DNA of 64,000 bases from Bradyrhizobium arachidis (GCF_024758505.1 NZ_CP077970.1:5456001-5520000), one strand, 5' to 3'; shown: positions 50,866 through 62,670, counted from the first letter of the stretch. Numbers and translations are program-made. Notes: generated by a model not told the origin, from the letters alone.

Positions 50866-51444
50866 TCAGCCGTCCTTCAGGGCCTGGTCGAGCATCTGGC
50901 GGCAGGCCACGAGATCGGCCAGCACCCGTTCCAGCCGTTCCCGGTCGGCAGGGCTCGGGCCGGTGGCCCGCTCGCTCGGGCCCTTGCGGAAGGTGGTGAG
51001 CACCTCCTCGTCGTCGATCTCGGCGAAGCGGAAGTCGATGCCTTCCTCCTCCTCGCCCTGGAAATCGTCGTCGTCGCTGTCGAGGCCGCGGGGGGCAGTT
51101 TCCGCCTCCTCACCGTCCTCCATCAGGCTGCGCCCGATCGCGTCCTCGATCGCGCCGAAGGAGACGGCGGCGGACGAATCGGCCAGCCCCTGGACGGACT
51201 TGATGCCGTGCTCCTTCAGGATCCGCTGCACACCGCGGATGGTGTAGCCCTCGCTGTAAAGCAGCCGGCGGATGCCCTTCAACAGGTCGACGTCGTCGGG
51301 GCGGTAATAGCGGCGGCCACCGCTGCGTTTCATGGGCTTGATCTGGGAGAACCGCGTTTCCCAGAAGCGCAGCACGTGCTGCGGGATATCGAGGTCCTGC
51401 GCGACCTCGCTGATGGTGCGGAATGCGTCCGGCGACTTGTCCAA
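50866..51444 (-). CDS. MerR family transcriptional regulator
   Basis: 192 residues. The N-terminal winged helix reads [22 protein letters not shown], then the wing [14 protein letters not shown] long acidic stretch (about 125-145) follows, then a basic helix. No Cys metal-binding motif is present, so it is not a metal sensor. This gene follows ihfA in the conserved alphaproteobacterial order DUF177, plsX, fabH, ihfA, merR, and may regulate growth- or lipid-related genes. It is 24 bases behind ihfA. Confidence 0.92.
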   Translation of the reverse strand: MDKSPDAFRTISEVAQDLDIPQHVLRFWETRFSQIKPMKRSGGRRYYRPDDVDLLKGIRRLLYSEGYTIRGVQRILKEHGIKSVQGLADSSAAVSFGAIEDAIGRSLMEDGEEAETAPRGLDSDDDDFQGEEEEGIDFRFAEIDDEEVLTTFRKGPSERATGPSPADRERLERVLADLVACRQMLDQALKDG

Positions 51445-51468
51445 AAGCCGGCTCCTCCTGGAGGGCGA

Positions 51469-51807
51469 TTACGCCTCCGGTTGCTCGTTGCCGTCGCCGT
51501 TGGCCCTGTGCTGGCCGTTGATCCGCTGCTTGAGGATGGCCGACGGCTTGAACACCATCACACGGCGCGGCGAGATCGGCACCTCGGTGCCGGTCTTCGG
51601 ATTACGGCCGATACGCTGGCCTTTCTTGCGAACCATGAAGGAGCCGAACGACGACAATTTCACCGTCTCGCCCCGCTCGAGGCAGTCGGTGATCTCCTTC
51701 AGCACGAGTTCCACGAACGCAGACGACTCGGTCCGCGACAGGCCGACCTTTTGATAGACGGCCTCGCAGAGATCCACGCGTGTAACGGTCTTGCTAGTCT
51801 CGGTCAT
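51469..51807 (-). CDS. ihfA: Integration host factor subunit alpha
   Basis: 112 residues, one HU/IHF fold. [19 protein letters not shown] is the IHF-alpha start, and the DNA-bending arm region V-K-L-S-S-F-G-S-F then [14 protein letters not shown] is intact with the Pro that inserts in DNA. The C-terminal tail is slightly extended compared with E. coli (99). With IHF-beta, encoded elsewhere, it bends DNA at promoters and is required for many sigma-54 promoters. It lies between fabH and merR. Confidence 0.95.
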   Translation of the reverse strand: MTETSKTVTRVDLCEAVYQKVGLSRTESSAFVELVLKEITDCLERGETVKLSSFGSFMVRKKGQRIGRNPKTGTEVPISPRRVMVFKPSAILKQRINGQHRANGDGNEQPEA

Positions 51808-51939
51808 CGCCTTGCCCCAAACTCACGGCGAACAATTGTTGTCTAAAATTATGAGGTTACGAGACGATGGTCAACAGCGCTCATCGATGCAGGAGCATCG
51901 AAAATCACTTGCAATGCACGCAAAAGTTTAGCGGACGCT

Positions 51940-52920
51940 CTACCAGCGCACGAGTGCGGAGCCCCAGGTGAAGCCGCCGCCCATCGCTTCCAGCAGCACG
52001 AGGTCGCCGCGCTTGATGCGGCCGTCCTTCCGCGCCACCGACAGTGCCAGCGGAATCGAGGCCGCCGAAGTGTTGCCGTGCCGGTCCACCGTCAGCACCA
52101 CCTTCTGCGGTGCGATATGAAGCTTGTGCGCTGAGGCGTCGATGATTCGCTTGTTGGCCTGGTGCGGTACGAACCAGTCGATGCTTTCGGCATTGAGGCC
52201 GGTGGCGTTGAAGGCATCCACGATGACGTCGGTGATCATGCCGACCGCGTGCTTGAAGACCTCGCGGCCTTCCATGCGCAGGTGACCGACCGTCTGCGTC
52301 GAGCTGGGTCCGCCATCGACGAACAGTTTTGCCTTGTGCCGGCCGTCGGAGCGCAGATGCGTGGTCAGGACGCCGCGATCGCTCGCGGCATTGCCCGGCT
52401 GCTCCTGGGCTTCCAGCACGATAGCGCCGGCGCCGTCGCCGAACAGCACGCAGGTGCCGCGGTCGTTCCAGTCGAGGATGCGCGAAAAGGTCTCGGCGCC
52501 AATGACCAGCGCGCGCTTGTAGGCGCCGGTGCGCAGGAAATTGTCGGCGGTCGCGAGCGCAAACACGAAGCCGGAGCACACCGCCTGGAGATCGAAGGCC
52601 GCGCCATGGGTAATGCCGAGCCCGTGCTGGACGGCGACTGCGGTCGCCGGAAAAGTGTTGTCCGGCGTCGAGGTCGCCAGCACGATCAGCTCGATCGACT
52701 GCGCGTCGATGCCGGCGTCAGTGAGGGCTGCCTGCGCCGCCTTGATCGCGAGATGCGAGGTGAACTCGCCTTCAGCGGCGATATGCCGCTCGCGGATGCC
52801 GGTGCGCTGCACGATCCACTCGTCGGAGGTGTCGATGCGCTCCGCGAGTTGCGCATTGGTCACGACCTGCCCCGGCAGATAGGCGCCGCAGCCCAGCACG
52901 ACCGAACGAATTTGAGTCAC
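51940..52920 (-). CDS. fabH: Beta-ketoacyl-ACP synthase III
   Basis: Starts fatty-acid synthesis by joining acetyl-CoA to malonyl-ACP. 326 residues, normal length. The catalytic Cys is in L-Q-A-V-C-S-G-F near residue 112, the His in V-P-H-Q-A-N-K-R near 250, and the Asn in H-G-N-T-S-A-A-S near 280. It starts with GTG whose bases overlap the plsX stop (GTGA), so translation is coupled. The order plsX-fabH-ihfA is conserved. Confidence 0.97.
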   Translation of the reverse strand: MTQIRSVVLGCGAYLPGQVVTNAQLAERIDTSDEWIVQRTGIRERHIAAEGEFTSHLAIKAAQAALTDAGIDAQSIELIVLATSTPDNTFPATAVAVQHGLGITHGAAFDLQAVCSGFVFALATADNFLRTGAYKRALVIGAETFSRILDWNDRGTCVLFGDGAGAIVLEAQEQPGNAASDRGVLTTHLRSDGRHKAKLFVDGGPSSTQTVGHLRMEGREVFKHAVGMITDVIVDAFNATGLNAESIDWFVPHQANKRIIDASAHKLHIAPQKVVLTVDRHGNTSAASIPLALSVARKDGRIKRGDLVLLEAMGGGFTWGSALVRW

Positions 52921-53978
52921 GAAACAGCCTCCTGCGCGGTCGGCACGGAACTGAGCGCACCCCCGTCGCGGTTGAGCATCTGATTGATCTTGTTCAGGAG
53001 ATCGTAGTGGACCATCTCATAGCCAACATCGATCGCATAGGCAAAGCCTTCGGCGCTGATACCGCCATGGCTCTTGACCACGACCCCGTTCAACCCAAGG
53101 AACACGCCGCCATTGGACTTGTTGGGGTCCATCTTGTCGCGCAGGGCCTGGAAAGCACCGCGCGCGAAGAGGTAGCCGAGCTTGGACAGCCAGCTCCGCT
53201 GCATCTCGTTGCGAAGTAACCCCGCCATCTGCCGGGCGGTTCCTTCGGCGGCTTTCAGCGCGATATTGCCACTAAAGCCCTCGGTGACGATCACGTCGGC
53301 CAGCCCCTTGCCGATGCCGTCGCCCTCGACGAAGCCGACATAGTCGAGCTGCGGCAGGTTCATCGCGCGCAGCTTTTCACCGGCCTCGCGGATCTCCTCG
53401 TGCCCCTTGATCTCCTCGGTCCCGATGTTGAGCAGGCCGACCGTCGGGCGCGGCTTGTTGAACAGCACGCTCGCCATTGCTGCGCCCATGACTGCGAGGG
53501 ACACCAGATGGTGCGCATCGCCGCCGATGGTGGCGCCGAGATCGAGCACCACGGAATCCCCACGCGTCGTCGGCCACACCGCTGCAATCGCCGGACGGTC
53601 GATGCCCTTCAGCGTGCGCAGGTGGAAGCGCGACATCGCCATCAGCGCGCCAGTATTGCCGGCGGAGACCGCGACATCGGCCTCGCCCTTCTTGACGGCG
53701 TCGATCGCGAGCCACATCGACGAGGTCTTGCGGCCGCGGCGGAGCGCCTGGCTCGGTTTGTCCTCCATGCTCACGGCGACGTCGGTATGGATGATTTTTG
53801 AGGCCGCCTTCAGCTTGGGATGCTTGTCGAGCTCGGGCTCGATCTTGGCGCGGTCCCCGACCAGCAAAAATTCGGTATCGCGATGCCGGGCAAGCGAGAT
53901 GGCGGCGCCGGGAATGACGACGGGGGCGCCGACATCGCCTCCCATGGCGTCAAGCGCGATTCTTACCTTCTGAGGCAT
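52917..53978 (-). CDS. plsX: Phosphate acyltransferase PlsX
   Basis: 353 residues. Makes acyl-phosphate from acyl-ACP as the first step of phospholipid synthesis with PlsY. Visible are the N-terminal [21 protein letters not shown] near residue 105, and [11 protein letters not shown]. It overlaps fabH by four bases. The 301-base gap (53979-54279) to the DUF177 gene shows no ORF and probably holds the plsX promoter. Confidence 0.96.
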   Translation of the reverse strand: MPQKVRIALDAMGGDVGAPVVIPGAAISLARHRDTEFLLVGDRAKIEPELDKHPKLKAASKIIHTDVAVSMEDKPSQALRRGRKTSSMWLAIDAVKKGEADVAVSAGNTGALMAMSRFHLRTLKGIDRPAIAAVWPTTRGDSVVLDLGATIGGDAHHLVSLAVMGAAMASVLFNKPRPTVGLLNIGTEEIKGHEEIREAGEKLRAMNLPQLDYVGFVEGDGIGKGLADVIVTEGFSGNIALKAAEGTARQMAGLLRNEMQRSWLSKLGYLFARGAFQALRDKMDPNKSNGGVFLGLNGVVVKSHGGISAEGFAYAIDVGYEMVHYDLLNKINQMLNRDGGALSSVPTAQEAVS

Positions 53979-54279
53979 AAACGTCCCGGAAACCTGGTCT
54001 CGTGCGGTCTGGAGCTAGCGGGACCGCGAAAATGAAGTCGCCTTGCTCAACGGCGATCGGCCTGACGCCACGCTGCACCCGGACCGGGCCGCGACAATAG
54101 CGTCTCCCCGTCCCGACACAACCACCTGATCCCAGCCTTTTGCATCCCCGGCGTTCCCCTGCACGAATTCTTACCAGCAATAAAAATAGCGCCCAATCAA
54201 GTAGATATACCGGGTTTTCGATCTGCCCCGGCAACCGGCTGATGCACATTGCCAGCCATCCCGGCGCAAGCCCCGGCCG

Positions 54280-54849
54280 TTACTTGCCTTTCGGCTTCTC
54301 CTGGAGCGCCTTCAGGGCGGCAAACGGATGATCCTCGGGATCTGGCGCGGCGACCTCCGGCTCGAACACGGCGCCTGGCTTGCGCGGATAGGGATCGATG
54401 GCGAGGTACAGCGCGTCGGTGGCGATGCGGCCGAGGTCGATGACGCCGCCCACGATCGCCTCCGGCGGCTCGGGGACGTCGGGCGCCTCCTCGCTGTCCT
54501 GCCCCTCCTCGATCAGGTCGGCCAGTTTCCGGGCCTCCTCCTCCGGGGCGAACATCAGGTCGACCTCCTCGTCGATGTCGTTCTCGATGGGATCGAGCGT
54601 CACCACGCAGGTCTGGCCGACCCGCGCCTGGACGCGGCCGGCGACCTGGACGCGGCCGCCGCTCCTGGGCGTCACGTCGAAGGAGGCGTGCGCCGAAAGG
54701 ACCTCGCGCAAGCCCGCGACCTCTGCGATCGCCCCCCGATCGCGGGCCGAGGCCTCGAGCTCGCGATGCAGGCCGGTGTCGGGGATCTGGGCCACCGTCA
54801 CCGGGACGCGCCAGGGGTCAGTGGCAGGGGTAACGTTGGGCCGAGTCAT
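54280..54849 (-). CDS. DUF177 (YceD) family protein
   Basis: 189 residues. Members are known in E. coli as YceD, and in plants are needed for 23S rRNA processing; a role in ribosome assembly is likely. The pattern V-T-P-R-S-G-G-R-V-Q-V-A-G-R-V-Q-A then Q-T-C-V-V-T-L-D-P-I, and the acidic centre E-E-V-D-L-M-F-A-P-E-E-E, are typical. The C-terminal G-K-P-G-A-V-F-E-P end is also conserved. In many bacteria it precedes rpmF; here no rpmF is seen beside it. Overlaps the chaperone gene by four bases (ATGA). Confidence 0.9.
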   Translation of the reverse strand: MTRPNVTPATDPWRVPVTVAQIPDTGLHRELEASARDRGAIAEVAGLREVLSAHASFDVTPRSGGRVQVAGRVQARVGQTCVVTLDPIENDIDEEVDLMFAPEEEARKLADLIEEGQDSEEAPDVPEPPEAIVGGVIDLGRIATDALYLAIDPYPRKPGAVFEPEVAAPDPEDHPFAALKALQEKPKGK

Positions 54850-55397
54850 GGCGCCATCTCCTCCCGAATCGGGGACGGAAACACGAAGGATGCGTCGAGC
54901 AGCGCCGTCTCGTCGGCCCGTCCCAGGGTCGCCTCCACGTCCCCGGCGTAGGCCGCAAGCCGCTTTGCCTGCGCAATTTGGGCTCCGTTCAAAATATTCT
55001 TGCAGATCGCCAGCGCCAGCGCCTCCCCGCCCTCCTCGAAGGCCTGATCGTAGGCCTTGGTCCGGCCGTAGAAGGCCTCGCCAAACGCCCGCATCCGCTT
55101 GGGCACGACCTGGTCCCCGATGCCCATTTCACGCAGATTGTCGTCCATGTCCTCGCAGAACCGATCGAACAGGGCCTGCGACAGCTCGGTACCGCGCGTC
55201 GCAGTCCGCAGCCGGCGCAACAACAGCCACAAATGCAGGAGAAGCAGGTCGAATCGGCCGTTAACCGTGTCCGGCACGGCCAAGTCCCGGTAAAATATGG
55301 GTTCTCGCGCCTGCGTCACGATCATGCCATAGATGGCCTCAATGGTGCCGCGCGGGGCTAGCCGGGGTTTCCTGAAGTGACTGAACGGCCAGAGCAT
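54846..55397 (-). CDS. Ubiquinol-cytochrome c chaperone (CBP3/UQCC1 family)
   Basis: 183 residues, helical. In mitochondria CBP3 helps cytochrome b assembly in the bc1 complex; bacterial members are taken to assist the same complex. Characteristic pieces are I-Y-G-M-I-V-T-Q-A-R-E-P-I-F-Y, then R-F-D-L-L-L-L-H-L-W-L-L-L-R-R-L, and V-P-K-R-M-R-A-F-G-E-A-F-Y-G-R. Its stop overlaps the DUF177 start, so the two are coupled. It is divergent from bamE. Confidence 0.9.
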   Translation of the reverse strand: MLWPFSHFRKPRLAPRGTIEAIYGMIVTQAREPIFYRDLAVPDTVNGRFDLLLLHLWLLLRRLRTATRGTELSQALFDRFCEDMDDNLREMGIGDQVVPKRMRAFGEAFYGRTKAYDQAFEEGGEALALAICKNILNGAQIAQAKRLAAYAGDVEATLGRADETALLDASFVFPSPIREEMAP

Positions 55398-55495
55398 TGT
55401 GGGTTCCGCAAGCGGGCGCGCGCGTGTTGCGTTCGCCGCGTGTGCCCGGTACTTCAGCGCCTCGCGCGACGCAAGGGGACGGGATAGTTCCAGGA

Positions 55496-55981
55496 ATGAC
55501 CGATTTGAGCCAGACCAGCCTCCGCGGAGCCAGGCCGCGCGGCCTTCATGCGCGTTGGCGCAGCTTGCGCGCGGTTGCGGCCGCAGCCCTCGTCAGCGTG
55601 GCGCTGGCCGCCTGCACCGGCGAGCAATTCCAGAAGGGCTACATCCTGCCCCCGGGCGCGCTGGAGCAGATTCCGATCGGCGCGAGCCAGGATCAGGTGC
55701 TGATCGTGATGGGCACGCCCTCCACAGTTGCGACGCTGGACGGCGAAGTCTTCTACTACATCTCGCAGCGCTCCGAGCGGACCGTGGCCTTCATGAACCA
55801 GAAGGTCGTCGACCAGCGCGTGATCGCGATCTATTTCGACAAGAACCGCCGCGTCCGCCGGCTCGCAAATTACACGATGCAGGACGGCCGCATCTTCGAC
55901 ACCGTCAGCCGCACCACGCCGACATCGGGCCAGGAGCTCAACTACCTCACGCCGCTGTTCAAGCTGCTCAGCTTTAACTGA
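55496..55981 (+). CDS. bamE: Outer membrane assembly lipoprotein BamE (SmpA/OmlA)
   Basis: 161 residues from the ATG at 55496; a longer frame from 55397 has no ribosome site. The lipobox is L-A-A-C with the acylated Cys at residue 40. The BamE domain shows I-P-I-G-A-S-Q-D-Q-V-L-I-V-M-G-T-P-S near residue 64, F-Y-Y-I-S-Q-R and I-A-I-Y-F-D-K-N-R-R-V. It belongs to the Bam complex that inserts porins such as the one at 37.5-39.0 kb. Divergent from the chaperone gene. Confidence 0.93.
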   Translation: MTDLSQTSLRGARPRGLHARWRSLRAVAAAALVSVALAACTGEQFQKGYILPPGALEQIPIGASQDQVLIVMGTPSTVATLDGEVFYYISQRSERTVAFMNQKVVDQRVIAIYFDKNRRVRRLANYTMQDGRIFDTVSRTTPTSGQELNYLTPLFKLLSFN

Positions 55982-56075
55982 GGCTTCCCTGCGGCGTCGT
56001 GCCGCCGCGCATGACTTGCCCGCGCGCGCTGCCTTCCCTACGCTCCCTGCAAAACAAGAAGCAGGGAGTGGATTC

Positions 56076-57077
56076 GTGACCAAAAAATTGTTTTCCCGAC
56101 GCCGCGTGCTTGCAGGTGCCGCGACTTTATCGACGGCAGCGATCCTGCCCCGCGCGAGCCTGGCGGATTGGAAGCCCACCGAGAATGTGCGCCTGATCGT
56201 GCCGGCGGCCGCCGGCGGCTCGACCGACGTCATGGGGCGCCTGCTCGCAGCCCATCTGCAAACGGCCTGGGGCCAGTCGGCAATCGTGGAGAACCGCTCG
56301 GGCGGCGGCGGCACCATCGGCACCGCAGAGGCGATCCGCGCCAAGGGCGACGGCCATACCATCCTGGTCGGCAATCCCGGACCGAACGCGATCGCCTACA
56401 GCATCTTCAAGAACCTCAGCTACAAGGCGGACCAGCTTCAGCCGGTCTCCAACATGATCCGGATTCCCAACATCGTCTCGGCGCACCCGAAGACGGGCAT
56501 CAAATCGATCCCCGAGCTGATCGCGTTCTTGAAGGCCAACCCTGACAAGTTGAGCTACGCCTCCTCCGGCGTCGGCCAGAGCCCTCACCTCACCGGCGCC
56601 TGGTTCCTCCAGCTCACCGGCCTGAAGATGACGCATATTCCGTTCCGCGGTGCGGGCCCCGCGCTGCAGGCTGCGCTCGCCGGCGACATCCAGATCCTGT
56701 TCGACAATTTGTTTCCGAGCCTGCCGCAGGTGCAGAACGGCACGCTCAACGGCCTCTGCGTCACCACGACCGAGCGCAGCGAGTCCGCGCCGAACCTGCC
56801 CACCATGCGCGAGAGCGCGCCGGAGCTTGCGAATTTCGACGTCTCGTCCTGGTTCGGCGTCTTCCTGCCGAAGAGCGCGCCGGCAGCGGTGGTCGAGGCG
56901 CTGAACCTCCAGGTCAAGGCGCTGCTCGAGCGCGACGACATCAAGAAGAACATCGCCTCGATGGGCGCCCGCGCCGACTACGGCACGCCGCAGCAGTTTT
57001 CCGATTTCGTCGATGCCGAGACGAAGAAGTTCGCAGGCATCATCCAGAAGGAAGGCCTGCAGATGGACGTGCAGTGA
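56076..57077 (+). CDS. Bug family tripartite tricarboxylate-type binding protein
   Basis: 333 residues from the GTG at 56076 after GCAGGGAG. It has a twin-arginine-type signal, F-S-R-R-R-V-L-A-G-A, with cleavage near A-S-L-A. The mature part shows the Bug pattern: V-R-L-I-V-P-A-A-A-G-G-S-T-D-V, then S-G-G-G-G-T-I-G-T, Y-A-S-S-G-V-G-Q-S-P-H, and F-R-G-A-G-P-A-L-Q-A-A-L. Bug proteins bind carboxylates or aromatic acids in the periplasm, usually serving TctA/TctB permeases, which are not adjacent. The ligand is unknown. A repeat element follows. Confidence 0.93.
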   Translation: MTKKLFSRRRVLAGAATLSTAAILPRASLADWKPTENVRLIVPAAAGGSTDVMGRLLAAHLQTAWGQSAIVENRSGGGGTIGTAEAIRAKGDGHTILVGNPGPNAIAYSIFKNLSYKADQLQPVSNMIRIPNIVSAHPKTGIKSIPELIAFLKANPDKLSYASSGVGQSPHLTGAWFLQLTGLKMTHIPFRGAGPALQAALAGDIQILFDNLFPSLPQVQNGTLNGLCVTTTERSESAPNLPTMRESAPELANFDVSSWFGVFLPKSAPAAVVEALNLQVKALLERDDIKKNIASMGARADYGTPQQFSDFVDAETKKFAGIIQKEGLQMDVQ

Positions 57078-57085
57078 CGCGCAGC

Positions 57086-57186
57086 GTCATTCCGGGGCGA
57101 TGCGAAGCATCGAACTCTGGTGCGCAATTGCGCACCTGAGAATCTCGAGATTCCGGGTTCGGCTCTTCGAGCCGCCCCGGAATGAC
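57086..57186 (+). repeat. Palindromic repeat family A, copy 2 (with an extra internal palindrome)
   Basis: Shares the end motifs and the core AATCTCGAGATTCCGGGTTC with the other copies, but its left half is altered and carries an 18-base perfect palindrome GGTGCGCAATTGCGCACC at 57119-57136 that the other two lack. It lies between the Bug gene and the hppA terminator. Confidence 0.88.
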
Positions 57187-57196
57187 GACGGGAAAC

Positions 57197-57226
57197 AAAA
57201 ACCCCGCGGCTCGCGCCGCGGGGTTT
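57197..57226 (-). terminator. Rho-independent terminator after hppA
   Basis: AAACCCCGCGGC-TCGC-GCCGCGGGGTTT: a perfect twelve-base stem around a four-base loop, with the T-run continuing on the minus strand. It is 23 bases after the hppA stop. Confidence 0.88.
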
Positions 57227-57248
57227 CGCTTTGTGCCGGTTGCGCCGC

Positions 57249-59363
<2,115 letters not shown>

Positions 59364-59626
59364 GTGAATTTTGCCTCAGATCCTTGATGTACCCCCGACG
59401 CCTTTTTTCCCGCTGTGACGGTTCGGCGCCTTAAAACAGGACCGCCCCTGCCCAAAAGGGGTGATCCTAAATCGGCGGGGACCTTGCCAAAATCGCAATG
59501 CCCGTGCAACGCCGGAAGCGTGGAAATCGTCGATTTCGGCACCGATTTAGGTCGTAGGTGCCCGGTTCGCGGAAATTGCGTCAGGTCGCTACCGAAACCG
59601 CAGGAGCTATAGTTCCTTCGCCCCGG

Positions 59627-60259
59627 TCAGGCCGCCGGCCGCACCTGATGACGCGAGGTGGAGGCGATCTCAAACGTCTGCCCGTCGGGAGTCGTCCTCG
59701 TGGTCGAGACCTTGACCTCGTAGATGCCGCCATTGGGACCGGGCTCGTGCCGCAGCGAGATCGTCTGGTCGCCCGCCAGCGGTCCGATCGGCAAGTCCTG
59801 GTCCGGCAGCACGAGCGTCGCCAATTCGTTGACGAAGACGAGGACGTACCACCCCTTCGGCAGGTTGTTCCGCGACCACTGCCGCAGGTGACCGTAATAG
59901 GGCTGCCGCTGCCAGGCCGATGGAAGGCCCGGATCGACCCTGACCATAATGTTTTCCGTCTTCGGATGGATGGTCACCACCATCTTCGCCTGATCAGGCT
60001 TCCACTGCGGCGGCATCTCCGCATCGGTCCGCCACAAGCAATTGAAGTCAGCACATTGGCGGGGAAGGCTATCGTGAATCGTGCAGCCTCGCCCGGGCTT
60101 GCACTTTGAGCACCACTTGCCCGCGACCTTGCTGATCTCGGCGACGTCGTAGACTTTGCAGCACAACGTGCAGCTTCCGCATTCCCGGCCGGGAACAACG
60201 GTGGCGGCCGGACGGACCGCGATGGAATCAGCCGTCGACATGCGAATCGAATCCGTCAA
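59627..60259 (-). CDS. YkgJ-type cysteine-cluster protein
   Basis: 210 residues. The N-terminal C-G-S-C-T-L-C-C-K, followed by C-S-K-C and R-Q-C-A-D-F-N-C-L-W, is the CxxCxxCC plus downstream Cys pattern of the YkgJ family, expected to bind a metal or Fe-S cluster. The rest is a beta-rich domain. No neighbour explains it; thiL starts 74 bases away on the same strand. The stretch 59364-59626 between it and hppA shows no gene. Confidence 0.85.
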   Translation of the reverse strand: MTDSIRMSTADSIAVRPAATVVPGRECGSCTLCCKVYDVAEISKVAGKWCSKCKPGRGCTIHDSLPRQCADFNCLWRTDAEMPPQWKPDQAKMVVTIHPKTENIMVRVDPGLPSAWQRQPYYGHLRQWSRNNLPKGWYVLVFVNELATLVLPDQDLPIGPLAGDQTISLRHEPGPNGGIYEVKVSTTRTTPDGQTFEIASTSRHQVRPAA

Positions 60260-60333
60260 TTTCGATTGCCAATAGTACCCGACATCAGGAAAAGGCCAGA
60301 GGGATCGATGTCGCGCCTGAGGTGCGCGGCCCG

Positions 60334-61323
60334 TCAGAAATGGCTGTAGGACAGGCGCGACAGCACAATGTCGGCGCCTTGCGCGTCGATCAGGCGCGGC
60401 TGTTCGCGCCCGGCGGTCACGGTACCGATCTCTGCGATCGGAACTCCCACCCGAGCGGCCTCTTCGATCAGCGCCGCGATGTGGTCTTGCGGAACGGTAC
60501 AGAGGATTTCGTAGTCGTCGCCGCCCGCCACCAGTTTCTCAATGGCAACGGCGGCGCGCGCGGCAGCGGGCGAGATCGGAATCCGCGCCGCCTCGATCAC
60601 GGCGCTCACGCCGGAAGCTGCACAGAGCTTGGCGAGATCGCCGGCCAAGCCGTCGGACACGTCCATTGCGGCATTCGCATGCGCACGCACCGCTTTCGCC
60701 AAGGCGTTGCGCGGACGCGGAACGTGGTAGCGCCCGATCAATTCGTCCTGCGCAACCCGATCGCCCGCAAGCGCGGCTGCAACTGCGCCGCCCCTGCGGA
60801 TATCGAGACCGAGGGCAGCGTCGCCGATCGTGCCCGTGACCATGATGCGGTCACCCGGCTTCGCGCCGACACGGCCGACCATGCGCCCTGCAGGCACGCG
60901 GCCGAAAGCCGTGATCGAGATCATCTGCGGACCAGGCGTCGAGACGGTGTCGCCGCCGAGCAAGGGACATGCAAAACTCTTCGCGTCCTCGCCCAGCGCA
61001 TCGGCAAACGGCCGTAGCCATGCATCCTCGGCCTTGCGCAACGCCAGCGTCAGCACGAAGCCGGCGGGCACAGCGCCTTTGGCAGCGAGATCGGACAGGT
61101 TCACCCGCAGCGCCTTGCGCGCGATGGTCTCGGGCGGATCGTCGGCGAGATAATGAACACCTTCGACCACGGCATCGGTGGTCACGACGATGTCCTCGCC
61201 TTGCGCCTTCAGGACCGCCGCGTCATCGACGAGACCGAACGCACCGGGATCGGTCGCCAGCGGCTTGAAATAGCGCGCGATGAGAGAGTCTTCACCGGAG
61301 ACCTGCTTGTTGTCCTGCGTCAC
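60334..61323 (-). CDS. thiL: Thiamine-monophosphate kinase
   Basis: Last step of thiamine diphosphate synthesis, phosphorylating thiamine monophosphate with ATP. 329 residues, normal. Conserved parts are L-V-D-D-A-A-V-L near residue 24, T-T-D-A-V-V-E-G-V-H near 48, L-S-D-L-A-A-K-G-A near 75, and M-D-V-S-D-G-L-A-G-D near 213. It belongs to the nusB-ribH neighbourhood, which is common in proteobacteria, with a repeat element between nusB and thiL. Confidence 0.96.
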   Translation of the reverse strand: MTQDNKQVSGEDSLIARYFKPLATDPGAFGLVDDAAVLKAQGEDIVVTTDAVVEGVHYLADDPPETIARKALRVNLSDLAAKGAVPAGFVLTLALRKAEDAWLRPFADALGEDAKSFACPLLGGDTVSTPGPQMISITAFGRVPAGRMVGRVGAKPGDRIMVTGTIGDAALGLDIRRGGAVAAALAGDRVAQDELIGRYHVPRPRNALAKAVRAHANAAMDVSDGLAGDLAKLCAASGVSAVIEAARIPISPAAARAAVAIEKLVAGGDDYEILCTVPQDHIAALIEEAARVGVPIAEIGTVTAGREQPRLIDAQGADIVLSRLSYSHF

Positions 61324-61335
61324 GATAGCAGACCC

Positions 61336-61478
61336 GTCATCCTGAGGTGCGAGCTCTTGCGAGCCTCGAAGGATGCACGGCCAAGGTGCAGCCTCAGCGT
61401 CACGCCGTCGTCCTTCGAGGCCTCCGCTTCGCTACGGCACCTCCAGCGACAATGGCTTCGCCATTGCGCGTGGATGAC
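61336..61478 (+). repeat. Rhizobial intergenic palindromic repeat (family G)
   Basis: Starts GTCATCCTGAGGTGCGAGC and ends with GGATGAC. Inside are CCTCGAAGGATG and CGTCCTTCGAGG, which face each other. It fills the gap between nusB and thiL, which would otherwise be read as one unit. Confidence 0.8.
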
Positions 61479-61511
61479 AGCTACGGCGAGAGTCATTGTC
61501 TCGTCCTACTC

Positions 61512-62009
61512 CTACCCCCGCCCGAACGCGTCGCCGCGAAAATGGCGGCCGATCTGGTCGAGCACCGCGTTGACCATGCCGGTCTCCTCGCGATCCACGA
61601 AAGCGTTGGCGACGTCGACATATTCGGACACCACGACGCGGCCCGGCACGTCCTTGCGGTGCTCCAGTTCGTACGACCCGGCGCGCAGCACCGCGCGCAG
61701 GATCGCCTCGATCCGCTTCAACGGCCAGCCCTTCGACAGCGCCTCGTCGATGATCGGATCGAGCTTCTTCTGGTCGCGCACCACGCCCGAGACGATGTCC
61801 CGGAAGAAGGCCGCTTCCGCCGGCAGGTACTTTTCGCCCTCGACCTCGTTGCCGAGCCAGTGGCTCTCGAATTCGGCGAAGATATCGTTGATGCCGGCGC
61901 CCGCGATGTCCATCTGATAGAGGGCCTGCACCGCAGCAAGCCGCGCAGCGCCGCGCCGGTTCGCTTTCTTCTCGGCGCCCGCAGGCTGCTTTTTGCTGGT
62001 GTCGGCCAT
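61512..62009 (-). CDS. nusB: Transcription antitermination factor NusB
   Basis: 165 residues. With NusE (S10) it binds boxA RNA of rRNA operons. Typical parts are R-G-A-A-R-L-A-A-V-Q-A-L-Y-Q-M, L-D-P-I-I-D-E-A-L, and V-V-S-E-Y-V-D-V-A-N-A-F. The N-terminal basic tail K-K-Q-P-A-G-A-E-K-K is common in alphaproteobacteria. It starts three bases behind the ribH stop, so the two are co-transcribed. Confidence 0.95.
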   Translation of the reverse strand: MADTSKKQPAGAEKKANRRGAARLAAVQALYQMDIAGAGINDIFAEFESHWLGNEVEGEKYLPAEAAFFRDIVSGVVRDQKKLDPIIDEALSKGWPLKRIEAILRAVLRAGSYELEHRKDVPGRVVVSEYVDVANAFVDREETGMVNAVLDQIGRHFRGDAFGRG

Positions 62010-62012
62010 GGC

Positions 62013-62504
62013 TCAGGCCCGCGCCAGGCGGCGCTTGATGCGCAGCATCGCAATCGCGGCACGAGCGGCATCGCCGCCCTTGTTGAGCTCGCTTGCGCGC
62101 GCCCGCGCCCAGGCCTGCTCCTCATTGTTGACGGTGAGGATGCCGTTGCCGAGCGGCAGCTTGCGCGCCACCGCGAGATCCATCAGTGCGCGGGAGGACT
62201 CCTGCGAGACGATCTCGAAATGGATGGTGTCGCCGCGGATCACGCAGCCGAGCGCAATCACCGCCTCATAAGGCTTGCTGCTGGTTGCGGCCGCATCGAC
62301 CGCGATCGCCACCGCCGCCGGAATCTCAAGCGCACCGGGAACCGTGATCACGTCATGCGTGAGACCGGCCGCCTTCAGCTCGGCGACCGCGCCCTCCAGA
62401 AGCGCATCCTGGAGGTCGTCATAGAAGCGCGCTTCGACGATCAGGGCGCGCGCGCCGGAGATGTCGGTCTGGTCCTTCAGGGGTGCGCGCCGCGCGTCTG
62501 CCAT
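62013..62504 (-). CDS. ribH: 6,7-dimethyl-8-ribityllumazine synthase
   Basis: 163 residues. Joins the pyrimidine and the 4-carbon phosphate in riboflavin synthesis; forms a capsid-like 60-mer or decamer. The motifs [24 protein letters not shown] and [11 protein letters not shown] are intact, with the catalytic His in the second. It is separated from ribE by a family A repeat. Followed directly by nusB. Confidence 0.97.
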   Translation of the reverse strand: MADARRAPLKDQTDISGARALIVEARFYDDLQDALLEGAVAELKAAGLTHDVITVPGALEIPAAVAIAVDAAATSSKPYEAVIALGCVIRGDTIHFEIVSQESSRALMDLAVARKLPLGNGILTVNNEEQAWARARASELNKGGDAARAAIAMLRIKRRLARA

Positions 62505-62580
62505 CGTTCAATCCGTTTCTACTCTCGTACCGGCGCGTATGTAGTCGCCGCAGGCGGGTAAGCCAAGTTCTAAGAATACC

Positions 62581-62660
62581 GTCATTCCGGGGCGGCTCGC
62601 AGAGCCGAACCCGGAATCTCGAGATTCCGGGTTCGATGCTTCGCATCGCCCCGGAATGAC
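62581..62660 (+). repeat. Palindromic repeat family A, copy 3
   Basis: GTCATTCCGGGGCGGCTCGC to CGCCCCGGAATGAC, with the same CCCGGAATCTCGAGATTCCG core as 16608-16686. It interrupts the riboflavin genes between ribE and ribH. Confidence 0.9.
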
Positions 62661-62670
62661 GGCTACGCCG

